Shown here piece by piece: positions 9,742-18,168 of a stretch of 64,000 nt of DNA. A program made the translations under genes and the position numbers. Source of the DNA: Thermotoga sp. SG1. GTDB lineage: Bacteria; Thermotogota; Thermotogae; Thermotogales; Thermotogaceae. Position 1 is the stretch's first letter. Every line of letters begins with the position of its first letter. The stretch spans positions 372,001 through 436,000 of the forward strand of contig NZ_LNDD01000003.1 in the NCBI RefSeq assembly GCF_002865985.1, in the 5' to 3' direction. Under the pieces are notes generated by a model. That model did not search any database. It saw only the letters and a program-made list of their open reading frames with translations, and had not been told where the DNA came from.

Positions 9742-10392
9742 ATGGAAGGTAGGATTCCTTTGCTCGGCGAAGAGTTTCCCAGGGTGGAAGTGAGGACCAC
9801 GCACGGAAAGAAGGTTCTTCCGGATGATTACAGGGGAAAGTGGTTCGTTCTCTTCAGCCATCCAGCGGACTTCACACCGGTTTGTACCACAGAGTTCTTT
9901 GCATTCCAGAAGAGGTACGATGAGTTCAGAAAGCTGAACACGGAACTCATAGGGCTCAGTATCGATCAGGTGTTCTCACACATCAAGTGGGTTGAATGGA
10001 TAAAAGAAAAACTCGGTGTTGAAATTGAATTCCCGATCATAGCAGATGACCTCGGGGAACTCTCCAGAAAGCTCGGTCTGATCCACCCCAAAAAGGGAAC
10101 GAACACCGTGCGCGCCGTTTTCGTGGTGGATCCGAATGGAATAATAAGGGCCATCATATACTACCCACCAGAAGTTGGTAGAAACATTGACGAAATCCTG
10201 AGGGTTATAAAAGCTTTCCAGGTATCCGATGAGAAGAATGTTGCCATACCTGCCAACTGGCCAGAAAATGATATCATAAAAGACGCAGTGATAGTACCAC
10301 CCGTCACCAGTGTGGAAGAAGCAAGAAAAAGATTGGAATCGAAAGAATACGAGTGTTACGACTGGTGGTTCTGCTACAAGAAGGTCCAATAA
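9742..10392 (+). CDS. Peroxiredoxin (archaeal-type, Prx6-like thiol peroxidase)
   Basis: Reduces hydrogen peroxide and organic peroxides using a cysteine thiol. The ATG at 9742 (216 residues) is chosen because GGGAGGTG sits 6 nt upstream; an upstream GTG lies inside that ribosome-binding site. The peroxidatic Cys48 is in the hallmark [13 protein letters not shown]. Two C-terminal cysteines, Cys205 and Cys211 in the [11 protein letters not shown] tail, match the resolving-cysteine layout of large archaeal peroxiredoxins such as that of Aeropyrum. Monocistronic: own promoter and palindrome upstream, terminator downstream. A likely oxygen-stress defence in an anaerobe. Confidence 0.95.
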   Translation: MEGRIPLLGEEFPRVEVRTTHGKKVLPDDYRGKWFVLFSHPADFTPVCTTEFFAFQKRYDEFRKLNTELIGLSIDQVFSHIKWVEWIKEKLGVEIEFPIIADDLGELSRKLGLIHPKKGTNTVRAVFVVDPNGIIRAIIYYPPEVGRNIDEILRVIKAFQVSDEKNVAIPANWPENDIIKDAVIVPPVTSVEEARKRLESKEYECYDWWFCYKKVQ

Positions 10393-10398
10393 AACAAC

Positions 10399-10424
10399 GT
10401 GGCTCCTTCGGGAGCCACTTTTTT
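10399..10424 (+). terminator. Rho-independent terminator after the peroxiredoxin gene
   Basis: 8-bp stem GTGGCTCC / GGAGCCAC closed by a C(TTCG)G tetraloop and followed by T6. Confidence 0.93.
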
Positions 10425-10490
10425 GTTTTTCCTGCCTTTGTTTTTCCCACCTGTTGTTTTTTCCCGACATTAAAAAAACTGAATTGAAAC

Positions 10491-10519
10491 TTGACAAAGG
10501 ATATCGTTTTGTTTAAAAA
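10491..10519 (+). promoter_or_regulatory. Promoter of the GlcNAc/chito-oligosaccharide operon
   Basis: Consensus -35 TTGACA (10491-10496), 17-bp spacer, weak -10 TAAAAA (10514-10519). The nearly perfect palindrome at 10531-10549 begins about 12 bp downstream of the -10, over the expected start of transcription. Confidence 0.55.
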
Positions 10520-10530
10520 TACATTATGAG

Positions 10531-10549
10531 GTTGCTTGCGGCATGCAAC
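10531..10549 (+). promoter_or_regulatory. 19-bp palindrome, probable operator of the ROK regulator
   Basis: GTTGCTTGCGGCATGCAAC reads the same on both strands at 16 of 19 positions, centred on 10540. It lies between the promoter and the TTG start of the ROK regulator gene, the usual place for an autoregulatory operator. That it is bound by this ROK protein is inference. Confidence 0.6.
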
Positions 10550-10572
10550 TAACATTGTGGGAGGGATCATCC

Positions 10573-11622
10573 TTGAACATATCTCCTACACAACACAAAA
10601 TCCTCAAACTTTTGATAGAGAACGAAAAGATCTCCATGAAAGAGATGAGCAAAGAGCTCTCCGTCAATCTCTCCACTGTATCCAGAAACTTCAGACCTCT
10701 TTTGGAGTCAGGTTTTGTTTTGAAAAAAGAAGAGGTCCCTCCAGGAATTCAGGGGGGGAGAAAGACAACGTTGTACACGGTGAATCCAAATAAGTTTTTC
10801 ATCCTCGGTATTGGAGTTGAGCAAAACAGGCTGATTGTTACAGTGTTGGATGCCAAAGGAAACGTTGTTGAAGAAGTCGAAAAACACGAAGCGTTTCGCG
10901 GGGAAGAAATCGTTCCAGTATTGATTGATTGTGTGAGATCTCTTCGAAGGAAGTTTCCAAATATTGTCGGTGTTTCCGTTGGAATGCCAGGAATCATAGA
11001 AAACAACAGAGTGATCTTCTCTTCAGCACTCGATATAGAAGACTTCGATCTGGGAGGAGAACTCTCCAGAAACCTGAACTTGGAAGTTCTCATTTTGAAC
11101 GATGCCAATGCAGCGGTGGTTGGATATGCGCTTCAGAGAAGAAATGTGGTTTATTTTCTACTCTCCGTTCCATACTATCTGAATTTGCCCGTAGGTGTTG
11201 GAGCGGGGTTGTGGTTGGAAGGGAGATTGTACCAGGGCTCAACTGGTGCTTCCGGAGAATTTGAAATGAACACACTTCCATCCATTTTGAAGGACTCTCT
11301 CACCTTCGATGAGGTAAATCTTGAGACGATGTCTCTTGAATCGCTTTCACATCTCATTTTTCGGCTTTCAGAGGTCGCTTCTTTTGTGGTTTATCTGATC
11401 GATCCAGAGACTGTTGTCTTTGGAGGAGACGTCGCTCTTTTTTCCGAAGCTTTTCGTGAAGAACTAAAAGAGAAACTTCTAAATCGCCTGAAAAAAAGAC
11501 ACGTTTCTGATGTTGAGATTCTTTTCGATAGCAGAGGACTTTGGACAATTGCGGTTGGAGCAGCAAGGGCTTTCTGGAAGAGGATGTTGGAAAATTACGA
11601 ATTTGCCCAGAAGATCTTATAA
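10573..11622 (+). CDS. nagR: ROK-family transcriptional regulator, probable NagR of the GlcNAc operon
   Basis: Repressor-type ROK protein. The TTG at 10573 (349 residues) is chosen because GGGAGG lies 8 nt upstream; an earlier in-frame ATG at 10543 falls inside the operator palindrome and has no good ribosome-binding site. Residues about 5-65 form a winged helix (KEMSKELSVNLSTVSRNF) followed by a GGRKTTLYTV wing. The rest is a ROK sugar-kinase-like sensor domain with LNDANAA and GVGAGLWLEG. The cysteine-rich zinc motif usual in ROK proteins is missing: the region after GASGEFEMN has no cysteines. First gene of a GlcNAc catabolic operon, so a hexosamine effector is likely. Confidence 0.82.
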   Translation: MNISPTQHKILKLLIENEKISMKEMSKELSVNLSTVSRNFRPLLESGFVLKKEEVPPGIQGGRKTTLYTVNPNKFFILGIGVEQNRLIVTVLDAKGNVVEEVEKHEAFRGEEIVPVLIDCVRSLRRKFPNIVGVSVGMPGIIENNRVIFSSALDIEDFDLGGELSRNLNLEVLILNDANAAVVGYALQRRNVVYFLLSVPYYLNLPVGVGAGLWLEGRLYQGSTGASGEFEMNTLPSILKDSLTFDEVNLETMSLESLSHLIFRLSEVASFVVYLIDPETVVFGGDVALFSEAFREELKEKLLNRLKKRHVSDVEILFDSRGLWTIAVGAARAFWKRMLENYEFAQKIL

Positions 11623-11638
11623 GCAGGGAGTGATCGAT

Positions 11639-13039
11639 GTGGATTTAGGAAAGTTGTTTTTTTGCGGCTTCGATGACTTCAACGAAGAAGCTAAAGAAAT
11701 AATACGAAAGTACAGACCAGCTGGTATTTTGATCTATCCCGGACTTCTTTCCAGAGAATATCTGTTCTTTGATTTCATGAACTTTCTATCCAAGGAAGGA
11801 AAGTTCATTATGAGTTCAGATCATGAAGGTGGACAGCTTGAAGTACTGAAATACGTTCCCTCATTTCCCGGAAACCTCGCAGCTGGAAAACTCGATCCGA
11901 TCTATACAGGAAGATACTGTGAGATGGCCGGGCGGATCATGAACACGCTGGGCTTCAATATGGTCTTTGCCCCCGTACTGGATCTACTCTCAGAAAAGAG
12001 TTCTGCTGTTGTGGATTTGAGAAGTTTTGGATCGGATCCAGAAAAAGTTGCTTCCCACGGATTAGAGGCGTGCAGGGGATATCTCAGAGGAGGAGTGATT
12101 CCCTGCGTCAAGCATTTTCCAGGACACGGGAAGACCACAGATGATTCTCATTATCTTCTTCCGACTGTCAACGCAACTTTCGAGGAGCTGTGGAACGAGG
12201 ATATTTTGCCTTTCAGAAAAGTTTTCCAGAGTGGTGTGAAAACAGCAGTCATGACGGCACATGTGAAATATACTGCTGTGGACGATCTGCCAGCAACTCT
12301 CTCGAAAAAGATGATAACAGAGATACTTCGAGAAAGGTTGAACTTCAAAGGACTTGTTCTCAGCGATGCAATGGAGATGAAGGCGATATCTGAAAATTTC
12401 TCCATCGAAGAGACTGTGAAGCTCTTCATTGAAGCAGGAGGAAACATGATACTCCTCGATAACTTCAGAGATCTTCCCGCTTATTACGAAGCCCTGAAAA
12501 GGCTTGTCAAAGATGGAAAGATCGAAAAGGAAAAAATGGAACGCTCTATAAAGATCGTCGGTGATTACCTGAACACGATAGAAAACAGATTCAACGCTGG
12601 ACTATCCACCGAAGTTGCTGAAAGAGCCATAGAGTATACACGTGTAAGCAAAGAACTTCTTGACGTAGAAGTTGTTCTACTTGTTCCATCGAACAAGAAT
12701 TTAAGCCCGGCCGACACCACGGGTGGCGATTATGATCTGATACCAGAGATAGCAAGAAGGTTCTTCAAAATAAAAGATGTCATCAGATACGATATAGAAA
12801 CGGGTCCTGACAATGTCGATGGGGAACTGATCTTCGATTTTGTTGTGAACGCTTCAAAAAACGATCGTGCCTTGAAAGCCCATCTCAATTTACCTTCGGA
12901 TAGAACCATCTATTTCATCGTCAGAAATCCCTTTGATGCAAAGTTTTTCACCGGAAGAAATGCTGTCATCACTTATTCGACAAAGCCCATCTCTGTTTAT
13001 AAATCCTTCGAACATCTTTTGGGGAGGTGTTCTTCATGA
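11639..13039 (+). CDS. GH3 beta-N-acetylhexosaminidase (NagZ-like)
   Basis: Cytoplasmic glycosidase that would cleave GlcNAc from the non-reducing end of chito-oligosaccharides imported by the adjacent ABC system. No signal peptide is seen. The GTG at 11639 is chosen from GGGAG 8 nt upstream (466 residues). The NagZ subgroup markers are clear: KHFPGHG at residues 158-164, the DSH dyad at 169-171, characteristic of GH3 N-acetylglucosaminidases, and the nucleophile Asp243 in LSDAMEM. The residues after about 350 form a second domain. The gene ends in an ATGA overlap with the binding-protein gene. Peptidoglycan recycling is an alternative role, but the operon favours chitin fragments. Confidence 0.9.
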   Translation: MDLGKLFFCGFDDFNEEAKEIIRKYRPAGILIYPGLLSREYLFFDFMNFLSKEGKFIMSSDHEGGQLEVLKYVPSFPGNLAAGKLDPIYTGRYCEMAGRIMNTLGFNMVFAPVLDLLSEKSSAVVDLRSFGSDPEKVASHGLEACRGYLRGGVIPCVKHFPGHGKTTDDSHYLLPTVNATFEELWNEDILPFRKVFQSGVKTAVMTAHVKYTAVDDLPATLSKKMITEILRERLNFKGLVLSDAMEMKAISENFSIEETVKLFIEAGGNMILLDNFRDLPAYYEALKRLVKDGKIEKEKMERSIKIVGDYLNTIENRFNAGLSTEVAERAIEYTRVSKELLDVEVVLLVPSNKNLSPADTTGGDYDLIPEIARRFFKIKDVIRYDIETGPDNVDGELIFDFVVNASKNDRALKAHLNLPSDRTIYFIVRNPFDAKFFTGRNAVITYSTKPISVYKSFEHLLGRCSS

Positions 13040-14295
13040 GGAAACTCTTGGTAGTTCTGCTCGGTGTTCTTCTCGTAACCATAGCTCTTCCGAAAACGAA
13101 GATCGTGTTCTGGACCATGTCATTGAAACCAACCTTCACGGATTTCATCCAGGGAATCATTGACAGGTACGAAGCGCTCCATCCTGATATTGATATCGTC
13201 TGGGAGGATGTTCCGTGGGATGTTCTGCAGCAAAAACTCCTTGCAGCTTTCTCCTCTGGAAACCCACCCGATGTTGTGAATTTGAACGCTCAGTGGACGA
13301 TCGAATTCGCTCAGAAAAAAGTTCTGTTTCCAGTCGATGAGCTTCTTCCTGAAGAAGTTATCAACCAGTACTTCGATGGGATGATGAAAGGCCTTACGTG
13401 GAAAGGGCACATTTATGGAATACCCTGGTACACAGCAGTTGATGTTATTCTCTACAACAAGGAGATATTCGAAAAAGCCGGACTCGATCCCAAGTACCCA
13501 CCGAAGACCTGGGATGAGATCTTGCTCTACTCTGTGCTGATAAAGGAAAAAACAGGAAAGTACGGTACGCTTCCAACGATTCTTCAGGATCCATCAGCGA
13601 TATTCAACTGGGATGGATTGAACCTCTACACGGTAGACGAAAACAACAAAATAAAAGAAGTGCTCTTCGACAGGCTAGAATATGCACACACTTTGAACAA
13701 ATGGGCAACACTTTACAAGATGAAGTACATTCCGAGCGAGCTTGTTCAAGGTGGAGAATGGACCAGAGCAACGGAACTTTATCAGGCCGGCGAACTTGCC
13801 ATGTTGATCACGGGACCTCAGTTTGCAGATAGAGTCAAATGGAACGCTCCGGGAATTTACGAGAAATCTGATGTTGCACCAATCCCGGCTCCAAAACCAG
13901 GTGTGAGAATGAGTGGTTGGTATTCCACACTGAACATTGTAAGGGGTTCCAAGAATCCGAAAGAAGCGGCGGAGTTCGCTGCTTTTGTTGCGAATCTTGA
14001 AAATCAAATCGCCTTCTGTAAACTCGTGACCATATTCCCGACACTCAAGGCAGCGGTTAACGATCCATGGTTCTCCGAAGATGATGGAACGCTGTCTGCC
14101 AAAGCAAGGATCATGGGAGCAAAATACCTCCCGTACATAACCTTCTACAACGACGACATACCATTCAGAAAAGAAGCATTTGATAAATTGAAGGATGCCA
14201 TTGTTCAGGTATTCTTGGGTCAAAAAACACCAGAAGATGCCCTCAAACAGACAGCAGATTACTGGAGATACCTTATAAAGTCCCAGCAGAAGTAA
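13036..14295 (+). CDS. ABC transporter sugar-binding protein (family 1)
   Basis: Periplasmic solute-binding protein of 419 residues. It has a Sec signal peptide (MRKLLVVLLGVLLVTIALP) without a lipobox cysteine, as is common for Thermotoga binding proteins. The N-terminal lobe has IVFWTMSLKPTF and FIQGIIDRYEALHPDIDIVWE, typical of CUT1 carbohydrate binders; many tryptophans could stack on sugar rings. The ATG at 13036 is preceded by GGGGAGGTG. It overlaps the glycosidase stop by ATGA. The ligand is inferred to be a chito-oligosaccharide from the neighbours (GH3 N-acetylhexosaminidase, NagA). Confidence 0.9.
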   Translation: MRKLLVVLLGVLLVTIALPKTKIVFWTMSLKPTFTDFIQGIIDRYEALHPDIDIVWEDVPWDVLQQKLLAAFSSGNPPDVVNLNAQWTIEFAQKKVLFPVDELLPEEVINQYFDGMMKGLTWKGHIYGIPWYTAVDVILYNKEIFEKAGLDPKYPPKTWDEILLYSVLIKEKTGKYGTLPTILQDPSAIFNWDGLNLYTVDENNKIKEVLFDRLEYAHTLNKWATLYKMKYIPSELVQGGEWTRATELYQAGELAMLITGPQFADRVKWNAPGIYEKSDVAPIPAPKPGVRMSGWYSTLNIVRGSKNPKEAAEFAAFVANLENQIAFCKLVTIFPTLKAAVNDPWFSEDDGTLSAKARIMGAKYLPYITFYNDDIPFRKEAFDKLKDAIVQVFLGQKTPEDALKQTADYWRYLIKSQQK

Positions 14296-14301
14296 GAAAG
14301 C

Positions 14302-14324
14302 GGGGAGGGGATTCTCCCCTCCCT
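14302..14324 (+). other. Intercistronic hairpin between binding-protein and permease genes
   Basis: A 9-bp GC-rich stem (GGGAGGGGA / TCCCCTCCC) with a TTC loop lies just after the binding-protein stop codon. It lacks a clean T-tract, so it is more likely a 3' stabiliser or partial attenuator that keeps binding-protein mRNA above permease mRNA than a full terminator. Confidence 0.6.
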
Positions 14325-14346
14325 ATTTCGGAAAGGAGAGAAAGAA

Positions 14347-15252
14347 ATGCTCAGAAGAAAGCACCATCTGAGTTTGAGAAAAAGACAGTTGACTCTTACA
14401 TTCTTCTTCATTACCATTCCAACATTTCTCATGATCTTATTTATATATTACCCACTGATATTCGGTGTAAAGATATCGTTCTACCAGTACGATATGGTGG
14501 GAGAATCTATTTTCATTGGGTTGAGAAACTACCTTGAACTTTTGAAGGATCCTCTTTTCTGGAATGCCTTTAAAAATAGTTTGCTGTACCTGTTAGTTGT
14601 CCCACCTCTTCAAATTATCTCAATGATGCTCGCCGTTCTATTGGATAAGGCCATAAAAGGAAAGAATCTTTTCAGAACGCTCATTTTCCTTCCCGTTGTA
14701 ACACCTATAACCATTGCGGCCATCACTTGGCAGTGGATGTACAGAGAGAAAGGTTTCATAAACTTTTTGCTTCAATCTCTTCACATCACTGACAAGCCCA
14801 TTTCTTTTCTCTCAGATCCCAATGTGGCTCTCTTTGCTATAATGTTCGTCACCATGTGGAAAGGATTTGGTTATTACATGGTGATATACCTAGCAGGGCT
14901 CCAAAGCATACCCAGAGAATTGTTGGAAGCAGCGAAGGTGGATGGAGCTCGACCATTTCAAGTGTTTTTCAAGGTGACAATTCCTCTTCTAAAACCATAT
15001 ATACTGTTTTGTTCAACAATGTCATCTATAGCAGCGTTGAATGTATTTGGTGAAATTTATGCTATGACAAAAGGAGGACCAGCTCACGCAACGGAAACAA
15101 TGGGGCTTTTCATATACAACAAGGCATTTGGTTATCTTCAATTTGGGTATTCGAATGCGGCGGCAATTCTGTTCAGTTTCGTCGTGATTGCCTTCTCACT
15201 TTTGAATTTCTATATCTTCAGGGAAGGAGGCCTTAAAAGCTATTATGGCTAA
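14347..15252 (+). CDS. ABC sugar transporter permease, MalF/UgpA-like
   Basis: First inner-membrane subunit (301 residues, about six membrane helices) of the CUT1 importer. The cytoplasmic EAA loop that docks the ATPase is visible as ELLEAAKVDGARPFQVFFK followed by VTIPLLKP. ATG start with GGAAAGGAGAG upstream. It overlaps the second permease by 8 nt. No ATPase gene lies in the operon, so the transporter presumably shares a multitask ATPase encoded elsewhere, as is common for CUT1 systems. Confidence 0.93.
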   Translation: MLRRKHHLSLRKRQLTLTFFFITIPTFLMILFIYYPLIFGVKISFYQYDMVGESIFIGLRNYLELLKDPLFWNAFKNSLLYLLVVPPLQIISMMLAVLLDKAIKGKNLFRTLIFLPVVTPITIAAITWQWMYREKGFINFLLQSLHITDKPISFLSDPNVALFAIMFVTMWKGFGYYMVIYLAGLQSIPRELLEAAKVDGARPFQVFFKVTIPLLKPYILFCSTMSSIAALNVFGEIYAMTKGGPAHATETMGLFIYNKAFGYLQFGYSNAAAILFSFVVIAFSLLNFYIFREGGLKSYYG

Positions 15253-16060
15253 ATTTAGAAAGATTTTAACCTATGTGATACTGGTGTTTTTTGCGTTACT
15301 ATCTGTTTGGCCTTTCTATTGGATAGCAAAGACATCTCTGGAAGCAGGGGGCAACGTCTATAAGTATCCACCGACGCTTTTTCCACATCCTATAACATTT
15401 TCAAATTACATTGGAGCTTGGAAAACAGTGAATCTAGGAGGTTACTATCTTAACACGCTGATAATAGCTGGTCTTGGAACATTTCTGAACGTAACTTTTT
15501 CTTTGATGGTGGCTTACCCTCTTGCGCGAATCGATTTCAGGGGAAAGCATTTCGTTCTATTTTTGATACTTTTACCGATGATGGTACCTGTTCAAAACAC
15601 TCTAATAGTCAATTATCTCACTCTGAGGAAGCTGGGAATGTTGAACACCTATTTTGGAGTCGTACTTCCTCAGGCCGTTACGGTGTTCGGTATCTTTATG
15701 ATGAGGCAAGCGTATTTAAACATTCCCAAGAGTTTCGAAGATGCTGCAAGGATAGATGGTGCGGGAGAACTTTACATATGGTGGCGAATAATAACTCCTT
15801 TGATAAAACCAGACATAGCCACACTTGTTGTTTTTCAAGTCATTACCTGGTGGGATAACTTCCTGTGGCCTCTCATCGTCCTTTCTGATTCAAACAAATA
15901 CCCACTCGCTGTTGCCCTGGTATATTTGAACAGCACCTTCCAGGTGAATTTCAGATACACCGCAGCTGGCATAGTCCTATCCATTTTGCCTGTTATAATT
16001 CTGTTTCTACTTGCGCAGAGGTACATAATAAACGCCATTGCCGGTGGTGTGAAATATTGA
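15245..16060 (+). CDS. ABC sugar transporter permease, MalG/UgpE-like
   Basis: Second membrane subunit of the same importer (271 residues, six predicted helices). The EAA loop reads SFEDAARIDGAGELYIWWR then IITPLIKP. The ATG at 15245 is preceded by GGAAGGAGG inside the end of the first permease gene, so the two are translationally coupled. Spacing of 16 bp to the SIS-domain gene keeps it in the operon. Confidence 0.93.
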   Translation: MAKFRKILTYVILVFFALLSVWPFYWIAKTSLEAGGNVYKYPPTLFPHPITFSNYIGAWKTVNLGGYYLNTLIIAGLGTFLNVTFSLMVAYPLARIDFRGKHFVLFLILLPMMVPVQNTLIVNYLTLRKLGMLNTYFGVVLPQAVTVFGIFMMRQAYLNIPKSFEDAARIDGAGELYIWWRIITPLIKPDIATLVVFQVITWWDNFLWPLIVLSDSNKYPLAVALVYLNSTFQVNFRYTAAGIVLSILPVIILFLLAQRYIINAIAGGVKY

Positions 16061-16076
16061 TGAAGGAGGGAACAAG

Positions 16077-17066
16077 ATGAGCCTCACTTTGAAAGAAATT
16101 ACCGATCAAAAACATGAGTTGAAGACCTTTTTTGAAAATTTCGTTATAAATTTTCCAAGCAGGGATATTTTCGAGGAGATAGAGAGAAAACTTTCAGATG
16201 AAGTTCTTTTCATCGGGTGTGGGAGTTCCTACAACCTCGCCCTCACGCTGTCCAGATACTTCGAGAGGGTTTTGAAAATAAGAGCAAAGGCCTTCCCTGC
16301 GGGAGAGGTGGCCTTTGAGAAGATACCGGAAATTAAAGGAAAACTCGCTTTTCTTTTCTCGAGAACAGGAAACACCACGGAAGTGCTACTGGCGAACAAC
16401 ATTCTGAGAAAGATGAGTTGTAAAACCGTGGGGATCACAATTGAAGAGGATTCGAAATTAGCGAAAGAAAGCGATTTTCCTCTCGTTTTTCCGATAGAAG
16501 AAAATGCCGTTGTGATGACAAAATCCTTCAACATGATCCTGCTCTCTTTGATGTTCATGGTGGATACAATATCTGGTTTGGATGTTACTTCGTACAGGGA
16601 GCTTGTCGACTACTCTGAGAAGTTCTTCGATCTTTCTTGGAAGACAATCGAAGCTATTGACCTGAAAAGATACAGACACTTTGTTTTCCTTGGGATGGCA
16701 GAGTTTCACGGAATCAGTCTAGAATCTGCTCTGAAGTGTATAGAGATGTCTCTCACCTTCTCAGAGGCTTACTCGACTCTTGAATACAGACACGGTCCAA
16801 AGGCACTGGTTGATGAGAATGTACTGATCTTCGTTCAAAAGGTTAGTGGAATGGATGATCAGGAGAAACGCCTTAAAGAGGAACTGGAGTCGCTCGGTGC
16901 CACAGTTCTAGAGATAGGGGAAGACGGAGATGTTCCAATCAGCAACGAGTGGAGATCTGCCTTTTTGAGGACGATACCCGCTCAGATTCTGGGATATCAG
17001 AAAGCATTTTCAAGTGGAATTTCACCGGATAGACCTCCTCACCTGGAAAAAACAGTCACTTTATGA
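16077..17066 (+). CDS. SIS-domain glucosamine-6-phosphate deaminase/isomerase (NagB-II/GlmS-isomerase type)
   Basis: Two SIS domains in 329 residues, similar to the isomerase half of GlmS but without a glutaminase domain. Motifs: IGCGSSYNLALTLSRYFE (phosphosugar-binding loop, about residues 47-64), FSRTGNTTEVLLA and the second-domain segment EAYSTLEYRHGPKALVD. Placed between the transporter and nagA, it most likely converts glucosamine-6-phosphate to fructose-6-phosphate and ammonia, a non-homologous replacement of classic NagB (inference from operon plus family). An AgaS-like aldose-ketose isomerase is an alternative. RBS GGAGGGAACAAG before the ATG. Confidence 0.82.
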   Translation: MSLTLKEITDQKHELKTFFENFVINFPSRDIFEEIERKLSDEVLFIGCGSSYNLALTLSRYFERVLKIRAKAFPAGEVAFEKIPEIKGKLAFLFSRTGNTTEVLLANNILRKMSCKTVGITIEEDSKLAKESDFPLVFPIEENAVVMTKSFNMILLSLMFMVDTISGLDVTSYRELVDYSEKFFDLSWKTIEAIDLKRYRHFVFLGMAEFHGISLESALKCIEMSLTFSEAYSTLEYRHGPKALVDENVLIFVQKVSGMDDQEKRLKEELESLGATVLEIGEDGDVPISNEWRSAFLRTIPAQILGYQKAFSSGISPDRPPHLEKTVTL

Positions 17067-17076
17067 GGTGTTCTCT

Positions 17077-18168
17077 ATGGTGTTAGAGCGTGTTTTGATA
17101 GTTGATCCCGTTGATGGAGAGTTCACAGGTGATGTGGAAGTGAGTGATGGAATAATCTCCCATATCAGGAAAAGGGAATGCACTCCTAAGAGGATTCTCA
17201 TGCCAGGCTTTGTCGATCCTCACATTCATGGCGTGATGGGAGCCGACACCATGAACTGTGATTTTGAAAAGATGGAAGAGTTTCTCTACTCTCAGGGAGT
17301 CACCACGTTTCTTGCAACCACCGTTTCTACCTCTCTCGAGAAGATGAAAGAGATCCTGGAAAAAGCAAAAGATTACATCTTTAAAAATCCGAAAACTTCA
17401 CTCTTCGGTGTTCATATAGAGGGACCGTACATTGCCAAGGAAAAGAAGGGGGCCCACTCAGAAAGGTACATAAGACCACCCTCAAAAGAAGAACTGAAGA
17501 AGATCGATTTTCCCGCAAAAATGCTCACATTCGCACCCGAGATAAGAGGCTCTGAGATTTTGCTGGAACTTCTAAGAAGGGGCATCACTCTGTCTGCAGG
17601 ACACTCGAACGCTACGTTCGAGGAGTTCATGAAATTCTACAGAGAGGGAGTGAAGAGAATCACCCACTTTCCCAACGCACTGAGGATTTTGCATCACAGA
17701 GAAATCGGTATCACAGGCGCGGGACTTTTGCTGGACGATGTGAAAGTGGAGCTCATCTGCGACGGTGTGCACCTTTCAAAGGAGATGGTAAAACTCGTTT
17801 ACAGGATAAAAGGGGCAAGTGGTATCATTTTGATCACTGATTCCATATCCGCAGCAGGTCTCAAAGAGGGAACGACCACTCTGGGTGATCTCGTTGTGAA
17901 GGTGAAGGAGGGTGTTCCACGTCTGGAAGACGGCACGCTCGCTGGAAGCACCCTTTTCTTTTCAAATGCGGTGAAGAACTTTCAGAGGTTCACAGGTGCT
18001 TCACTCAAGGAGCTTGCTATCGTGTCTTCTTACAACAGTTGTCTGGAGCTTGGTCTTGCCGACAGAGGAAGGATAAAAGAGGGCATGAAAGCAGATCTTG
18101 TTCTTCTCGATGAGGATCTGAACGTCGTCATGACGGTGAAAAACGGGGGCACGGTCTTTTCAGCTTAG
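17077..18168 (+). CDS. nagA: N-acetylglucosamine-6-phosphate deacetylase
   Basis: Removes acetate from GlcNAc-6-phosphate, giving glucosamine-6-phosphate for the preceding deaminase. The ATG at 17077 (363 residues) follows TGAGGTG. Amidohydrolase-fold motifs are complete: GFVDPHIHG near residue 50, HIEGPYIAKEKKGAH, SAGHSNATFEEF, THFPNALRILHHRE, CDGVHLSKE and the catalytic aspartate in LITDSISAAGL. Last gene of the operon. Its stop overlaps the convergent MATE gene by 9 bp with no clear terminator between them. No GlcNAc kinase is found in this operon, so phosphorylation must be supplied elsewhere. Confidence 0.95.
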   Translation: MVLERVLIVDPVDGEFTGDVEVSDGIISHIRKRECTPKRILMPGFVDPHIHGVMGADTMNCDFEKMEEFLYSQGVTTFLATTVSTSLEKMKEILEKAKDYIFKNPKTSLFGVHIEGPYIAKEKKGAHSERYIRPPSKEELKKIDFPAKMLTFAPEIRGSEILLELLRRGITLSAGHSNATFEEFMKFYREGVKRITHFPNALRILHHREIGITGAGLLLDDVKVELICDGVHLSKEMVKLVYRIKGASGIILITDSISAAGLKEGTTTLGDLVVKVKEGVPRLEDGTLAGSTLFFSNAVKNFQRFTGASLKELAIVSSYNSCLELGLADRGRIKEGMKADLVLLDEDLNVVMTVKNGGTVFSA

